From Candidatus Izemoplasma sp. (GTDB taxonomy: Bacteria; Bacillota_I; Bacilli_A; Izemoplasmatales; Izemoplasmataceae), in NCBI GenBank assembly GCA_007132145.1, contig SLPE01000142.1, positions 1 to 10,452 on the forward strand: a stretch of DNA of 10,452 nt. Reading direction: 5' to 3'. Under the pieces are notes generated by a model that worked only from the letters and a program-made list of their open reading frames with translations, did not search any database and had not been told where the DNA came from. The position numbers and the translations under genes were made by a program. Positions 6,621-10,452 of this stretch are shown one piece after another (within the stretch, counting starts at the first letter, position 1; every line of letters starts with the position of its first letter).

Positions 6621-8186
6621 CTATGTCCCTTTACCGAATCCTCCGCCGCCCGGCGTTTCAATACGGAGCCGCTCACCCGGTAAAAGGGTCCCTTGGAACT
6701 TCCCAGGCCATGAACGTTGGCCTTTCCGGGTCAAGACGGTGTTGACCCCGCATGCACCGGGGGCTCCTCCACAAAGTCCGTAGGGCGGGCGGCGGCGTCG
6801 CTCACCGAGGATAGAGACCGTCGTTTCGACGAGCGCTTCGATTTCCCGTATGATACCTTCTCCGCCGCAGTATTCGCCTCTGCCTCCGCTTCCTTCACGA
6901 AGCGCATAACGCGTCACTTTGAGGGGATAGCTGAACTCGAGCGCTTCAATGGGCGTGTTCAACGTATTCGTCATATGCGAATGGCGCGCGTCGCTTCCGT
7001 CGGCCGACGGGGAAGCTCCCATGCCGCCGCCGATGGTCTCGTAATACGTGAAATGTCGGTTTTTCACAGGGTCGTAGCCACCCATGGTCACATTGTTCAT
7101 CGTGCCTTGACTCGCAGCCGGAATCTTTTCTTCAACCGCCTGCGCCAAAGCCCCGAGCGCGACATCGACGAGTCGTTGTGATGTCTCGACGTTGCCTGCG
7201 GCCACAGCTGCGGGAAACGTCGCGTCCAAGACGCTTCCTGCTCGGGTCTTGACGAACACGCGACGATTCACGCCGTCATTCATCGGAGCCTTCCCTTCCA
7301 AGAGGGCGTTGACGACATAAAGGACCGCAGAAGCGGTAATCGCCTTGACCGCGTTGACATTTCCTCGCGTCTGATCGTCACTTCGCGAGAAATCGAAGAC
7401 GAGCCGTTCGTCTTCAATCGTCAGGTCGAGCGTGATCGCGATATCTTCGGTGCCGTGTCCGTCATCGTCGAGGTGGTCGGTGAACGTGTACGTGCCATGG
7501 GGAAGGGTCGCGATCATCCGTGACACCAAGGTTTCCGAATAATCCATCAGCGCCTTGGCGACGTCACGGCACGTCTCATGTCCGAAACGTTCAAGCATCG
7601 CTTCGAGCCGGCGGATGCCGGTGCGATTCGCCATCCATTGAGACGCGAGGTCGCCTTTCCTTTCCTCGGGAGTCCGGACATTGTTCAAAATCAGTTCAAG
7701 CAATGCGGCATCCGGCTCGTGGTCACGAATGATGCGCACCGGCGGAATGATCAATCCTTCTTCATAGAGCGATGTCGACAAGGGCATCGACCCCGGAGAA
7801 ACACCGCCGATGTCCGCATGGTGGGCCCGATTCGCCACATAGAAGCGCGGGTGTTGCGCACCGGCGTACACCGGCGCGACGACAGTGATGTCGGGCAAAT
7901 GGGTGCCACCGCGGAAAGGATCATTGAGCATGACCATGTCTCCTTCGCACAAGCGGGGACCGTCGATTGCAGATTGGACAGACATCGCCATCGATCCGAG
8001 ATGGACGGGAATGTGCGACGCTTGCGCGATCAACTCACCGCGATCGTTGAATACGGCACATGAGAAATCACGACGTTCCTTGATGTTGGGTGAAAAGGCG
8101 GTCCGACACAACGTGACCCCCATTTCTTCGGCGACAGAAGCGAAACGGTGTTTGAACACTTCCAAGGTGATCGAATCGATCTTCAT
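6621..8186 (-). CDS. hyuB: Hydantoinase/oxoprolinase-family subunit B (HyuB)
   Basis: A 521-residue HyuB-type subunit of the hydantoinase/5-oxoprolinase/acetone carboxylase superfamily. Such enzymes use ATP, through the HyuA partner, to activate cyclic amides or ketones. Motifs visible in order: RRDFSCAVFNDRGELIAQASHIPVHLG (38-64), MLNDPFRGGTHLPDI (86-100), ANRAHHADIGG (118-128), GNVNAVKAITASAVLY (275-290), GNVETSQR (331-338), YETIGGGMGASP (382-393), EGSGGRGEYCGGEGIIRE (431-448), GGAPGA (473-478) and a terminal TPGGGGFG (511-518). The His/Asp residues of GTHLPD and HHADIG are candidate metal ligands by analogy with acetone carboxylase. Length is normal for a separate HyuB. The ATG at 8186 overlaps the hyuA stop as ATGA, with GGAGG 10 nt upstream; the open frame to 8390 runs inside hyuA and is not coding. 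It ends in the window's only TAG stop. Substrate unknown. Confidence 0.93.
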   Translation of the reverse strand: MKIDSITLEVFKHRFASVAEEMGVTLCRTAFSPNIKERRDFSCAVFNDRGELIAQASHIPVHLGSMAMSVQSAIDGPRLCEGDMVMLNDPFRGGTHLPDITVVAPVYAGAQHPRFYVANRAHHADIGGVSPGSMPLSTSLYEEGLIIPPVRIIRDHEPDAALLELILNNVRTPEERKGDLASQWMANRTGIRRLEAMLERFGHETCRDVAKALMDYSETLVSRMIATLPHGTYTFTDHLDDDGHGTEDIAITLDLTIEDERLVFDFSRSDDQTRGNVNAVKAITASAVLYVVNALLEGKAPMNDGVNRRVFVKTRAGSVLDATFPAAVAAGNVETSQRLVDVALGALAQAVEEKIPAASQGTMNNVTMGGYDPVKNRHFTYYETIGGGMGASPSADGSDARHSHMTNTLNTPIEALEFSYPLKVTRYALREGSGGRGEYCGGEGIIREIEALVETTVSILGERRRRPPYGLCGGAPGACGVNTVLTRKGQRSWPGKFQGTLLPGERLRIETPGGGGFGKGT

Positions 8187-10177
8187 CGTCCACACCCCTC
8201 CGCAGGCGGCGCTTCTGTCGATATGTCGAGATTCAGTTGCGCATCGACACGCAGTCTTGCACCGGGGGGAAGGACGGTCGTCGACGAGTATTCGACGATG
8301 AGCGCGGGCCCGTCGATGACGTGTCCGTACTGCAAAAGCCGTCGTTCGTATACCGGTGTGGAAACGACCCGTCCCTCGAACACCGCGCACTTCCTTTCGA
8401 GCAAGGCCCGCTCGGGCGAAGCGTCCGTACGTTTCCGTTGCGGGCGTTGTGGAAGCTTGGGGTCGGCCCCCGCGGCGCGAAGACGCACATTGACGATTTC
8501 GACAGCCGCTTCGCGTCGGTGATATCCGTAACGATTGTCGTGCAGACGATGAAACGCATCGATGAACCCTTGCGCGTAAGGGACGAACAACTCGTACGAT
8601 TGCCCTTCGTAACGCATATCGAGCGAGCGTTCGAAAACGATCGTCGTTTCCGGGATGCCTTCTTCATTCAAGTCTTTTGCAGCGGCCCTCTCAAGCGCGG
8701 CGAAATGGTCTTCGATGACTTCAAGGGCGGTATCTGCGGGCAACATCACGGTCAAAGAAACGTCTTTGACGACTTTCGCGGCGAGCATCCCCATCGCCGA
8801 GAGCGTTCCCGGATTTTCAGGGACGACGACTTTGCGGATACCCAAAGCCCGTGCGAGAAAGACCGCGTGCATCGGACCCGCTCCTCCGAAAGCGATCAGT
8901 GTGAAATCGCGTGGATCGTGACCGCGTTCGACGGTCATGTTGCGGAGGGCGCGCTCCATGACGGCGTTGACGACCGTCAAGACGCCTTCCGCGGCCACTG
9001 AAGGCGTAAGACCGGTTTCTTCGGCGAGAGACGCCATCAACGGTTCTACACGTTGGGCGTCAAGACGAACCGCGTCTCCTAGGAGACGGTCTTCAAGAAG
9101 TCGTCCTAAGAAAAGATTCGCGTCCGTCACCGTCAAGGCCGTTCCTTGTCCGTAACAGACGGGCCCCGGATCGGCGCCCGCGCTTTCGGGACCGACACGC
9201 AAAGCGCCTCCTTGATCGAGACGGGCGATCGACCCGCCACCTGCCCCGACGGTATGGATGTCGAGCATCGGCACTTTGAGCGGAAACTCGCTCACGACGG
9301 ATTCCGTCGTGATGAGCGGGTCTCCATCGATGAGCGAAACATCCGTCGAGGTGCCGCCCATGTCGAAGGCGATCACCCGCTCGAGGCCTAAGGACCGCGC
9401 GATTGTTCCGGCACCGATGACCCCGCCAGCCGGTCCCGAAAGGACAGTCCTTACAGGTTCTTCGGCAGCTTTTCGGATCCGTATCCTTCCACCGTTGGAT
9501 TGCATGATTCCTATAGGGCGTTTAGGCATCTCGCATTCGAGCGAATGCAAATACGGACCCATGATCGGCAGGAGCGCCGCATTCACGATCGTCGTTGAAA
9601 ACCGCTCGAATTCCCGGAATTCACCGACGATGCGATGTGAGAGCGATACCCGGAATCCGTGTCGCTTGAGAATTCGCGCCATCGAGATTTCATGGGACGG
9701 GTTGAGGAATGAAAACAGGAAACAGATCGCGACCGCTTCGACCTTCAGGGCTTTCAACTGTTCAGCGACCGCCTCCGCACGTTCCGGGTCGAAGGCTTCC
9801 GCCTCTTGGGCGTCCGAGAGAATCCGTCCCGGGACTTCGAAACGGTGCGAAGAAGGCACGAGCGAAGGTCGGCGCGGTTGGATGAGACGATAGAGATGGC
9901 GGCGATTTTGTCGTCCGATCTCGAAGACGTCCTTGAATCCCTCATTCGTCACCAAGGCGACCTTCGCGAGTCTCTTTTGCAAGAGCGCGTTGGTCGCGAC
10001 CGTCGAGCCGTGAACGATAGGGCATTCGTCGATTCCGTCAAAACAACGCACGCCCTCTAGCACCGCGTTTTGCGGTGCTTCGGGGGTGGAAGGGATTTTT
10101 CGGATCTCCCAGTGGTCTTCATCGCAAAGGACGACATCGGTAAACGTGCCGCCGCTGTCGATGCCCAAACGTCTCAT
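8183..10177 (-). CDS. hyuA: Hydantoinase/oxoprolinase-family subunit A (HyuA)
   Basis: A 664-residue HyuA-type subunit with an actin/hexokinase-like ATP fold, expected to phosphorylate or activate the substrate for HyuB. The N-terminal domain holds the phosphate loop LGIDSGGTFTDVVL (4-17) and VHGSTVATNALL (55-66). The central domain has MQSNGGR (225-231), SGPAGGVIGA (247-256), the second phosphate loop FDMGGTSTDVSL (271-282), HTVGAGGGSIARLD (308-321), ESAGADPGPVCYGQG (331-345), TDANLFLGRL (351-360) and FGGAGPMHA (430-438). The C-terminal domain ends with YGHVIDGPALIVEYSSTTVLPPG (617-639). Full length with no break. The ATG at 10177 follows AAGGGGGTGAT (10181-10191), a very strong ribosome binding site. 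It is first in a two-gene unit with hyuB. The pair could act on a hydantoin, 5-oxoproline or another lactam; sequence alone does not decide, and no permease or hydrolase lies beside it. Confidence 0.93.
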   Translation of the reverse strand: MRRLGIDSGGTFTDVVLCDEDHWEIRKIPSTPEAPQNAVLEGVRCFDGIDECPIVHGSTVATNALLQKRLAKVALVTNEGFKDVFEIGRQNRRHLYRLIQPRRPSLVPSSHRFEVPGRILSDAQEAEAFDPERAEAVAEQLKALKVEAVAICFLFSFLNPSHEISMARILKRHGFRVSLSHRIVGEFREFERFSTTIVNAALLPIMGPYLHSLECEMPKRPIGIMQSNGGRIRIRKAAEEPVRTVLSGPAGGVIGAGTIARSLGLERVIAFDMGGTSTDVSLIDGDPLITTESVVSEFPLKVPMLDIHTVGAGGGSIARLDQGGALRVGPESAGADPGPVCYGQGTALTVTDANLFLGRLLEDRLLGDAVRLDAQRVEPLMASLAEETGLTPSVAAEGVLTVVNAVMERALRNMTVERGHDPRDFTLIAFGGAGPMHAVFLARALGIRKVVVPENPGTLSAMGMLAAKVVKDVSLTVMLPADTALEVIEDHFAALERAAAKDLNEEGIPETTIVFERSLDMRYEGQSYELFVPYAQGFIDAFHRLHDNRYGYHRREAAVEIVNVRLRAAGADPKLPQRPQRKRTDASPERALLERKCAVFEGRVVSTPVYERRLLQYGHVIDGPALIVEYSSTTVLPPGARLRVDAQLNLDISTEAPPAEGCGR

Positions 10178-10204
10178 CGAATCACCCCCTTCGAGATACC
10201 ATCC

Positions 10205-10232
10205 ATTATATCATCCTCACGTACGATTTCCA
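10205..10232 (-). promoter_or_regulatory. Promoter for hyuA-hyuB
   Basis: On the minus strand the extended -10 TGATATAAT (10205-10213) lies 16 nt from a weak -35-like TGGAAA (10227-10232, four of six matches). Transcription would start near 10198, about 21 nt before the hyuA ATG. The core TGATATAATGG is identical in sequence to the -10 region of the ftsK operon. Confidence 0.6.
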
Positions 10233-10247
10233 TACAGGAAAGGAAAG

Positions 10248-10270
10248 ACCCTCCGTCAGCCACGGAAGGT
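10248..10270. repeat. Imperfect inverted repeat between divergent promoters
   Basis: ACCCTCCGT (10248-10256) and ACGGAAGGT (10262-10270) are inverted repeats of nine positions with one G-T mismatch around a 5-nt centre. Neither side is followed by a T-run, so it does not look like a terminator. It sits 15 nt beyond the hyuA -35 and 24 nt before the -35 of the plus-strand gene, a place where an operator for either gene could lie. It may be chance. Confidence 0.3.
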
Positions 10271-10294
10271 GTCGAAGTCATCGTCGGAAACGGG

Positions 10295-10323
10295 TTGCAG
10301 AGATTGCGGCTTTATGCGATAAT
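10295..10323 (+). promoter_or_regulatory. Possible promoter for the HAD phosphatase gene
   Basis: On the plus strand GATAAT (10318-10323), preceded by TGC to give an extended -10, stands 17 nt from TTGCAG (10295-10300, three of six -35 matches). The predicted start near 10330 would leave only about 11 nt before the ATG, with the ribosome binding site at the very 5' end. The true start may therefore differ. Confidence 0.35.
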
Positions 10324-10340
10324 AACGGAAAGGTGATGAC

Positions 10341-10452
10341 ATGAGAAGATATTTGATCGCATTGGACCTCGACGGAACGCTCCTCCATGATTGGGATACT
10401 CTGAAAGAAGAAACGGCTGCCTTCATCCGGGAAAGAATGGCCGAGGGTCATC
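10341..10452 (+). CDS. HAD-superfamily (Cof-type) hydrolase, N-terminal fragment
   Basis: The first 37 codons of a haloacid-dehalogenase-superfamily phosphatase, read MRRYLIALDLDGTLLHDWDTLKEETAAFIRERMAEGH before the window ends. The signature DLDGTLL (9-15) carries the nucleophile Asp9 and acid/base Asp11. The following helix with a conserved-looking ETAAFIRE is typical of the Cof/YidA group, which dephosphorylate sugar phosphates or other small phosphates in the cytosol. The ATG at 10341 follows AAGGTGATGAC, essentially the same ribosome binding site and spacer as the first gene of the ftsK operon. It is divergent from hyuA. Subfamily and substrate cannot be assigned because the cap domain lies outside the window. 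Confidence 0.88.
   Translation, partial: MRRYLIALDLDGTLLHDWDTLKEETAAFIRERMAEGH

Noticed and set aside
8187..8390. N-terminal extension of hyuB by 68 residues
   Set aside because: It lies wholly inside hyuA. The ATGA overlap with GGAGG upstream marks the real start at 8186.
9073..9088. Perfect 16-bp palindrome CGTCTCCTAGGAGACG
   Set aside because: It lies deep in hyuA coding sequence. One such palindrome in 10 kb is not rare by chance, and nothing around it suggests regulation.

Overview
The window is an ordinary bacterial chromosome segment in which nine of the ten genes lie on the minus strand. It looks like a low-to-mid GC Gram-positive bacterium (Bacillota, Bacilli side). The evidence is strong AGGTGAT/GGAGG ribosome binding sites, TATAAT promoters, a circularly permuted RbgA GTPase, a membrane-segment-free FtsK resembling Bacillus SftA, and the chain ftsK-lepB-rbgA-rnhB-tsaC-rpiB-upp. 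A relative of Erysipelotrichia or of non-parasitic Mollicutes-like lineages is possible, but this is inference. UGA is a stop codon here: eight of the nine visible stops are TGA and one is TAG, so the Mycoplasma code does not apply.

Region 1 (about 6490 down to 800, minus strand) is one compact operon. It begins at an extended -10 promoter and reads: an unrecognised membrane-anchored protein, a soluble FtsK/SftA-type DNA translocase, signal peptidase I (lepB), ribosome assembly GTPase (rbgA), ribonuclease HII (rnhB) and threonylcarbamoyl-AMP synthase (tsaC). From ftsK to tsaC the genes touch or overlap: 0 nt apart, 1 nt apart, 8 nt overlap, 16 nt overlap. This implies translational coupling of housekeeping functions in chromosome segregation, secretion, ribosome assembly, R-loop and ribonucleotide removal, and tRNA modification.

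Region 2 (about 794 down to 1, minus strand) is a second unit with its own promoter. It holds rpiB (pentose phosphate isomerisation) and upp (uracil salvage), the latter running off the left edge. Both touch ribose/PRPP-linked metabolism.

Region 3 (about 10232 down to 6516, minus strand) is a self-contained two-gene unit encoding a HyuA/HyuB-type hydantoinase/oxoprolinase-family enzyme. It has its own promoter, a 4-nt ATGA overlap between the genes, and one or two terminator-like hairpins before the next operon. Its substrate cannot be read from the sequence.

Region 4 (10341 to the right edge, plus strand) is the start of a HAD-superfamily (Cof-type) phosphatase, divergent from hyuA across a 163-nt intergenic region.

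No stretch longer than about 300 nt lacks a gene. I saw no tRNA, rRNA, CRISPR, insertion sequence or phage gene, and no clearly new multi-gene system. The best leads are the unknown membrane protein paired with a membrane-less FtsK, an RbgA with an altered G4 motif, and a signal peptidase with three predicted membrane segments.
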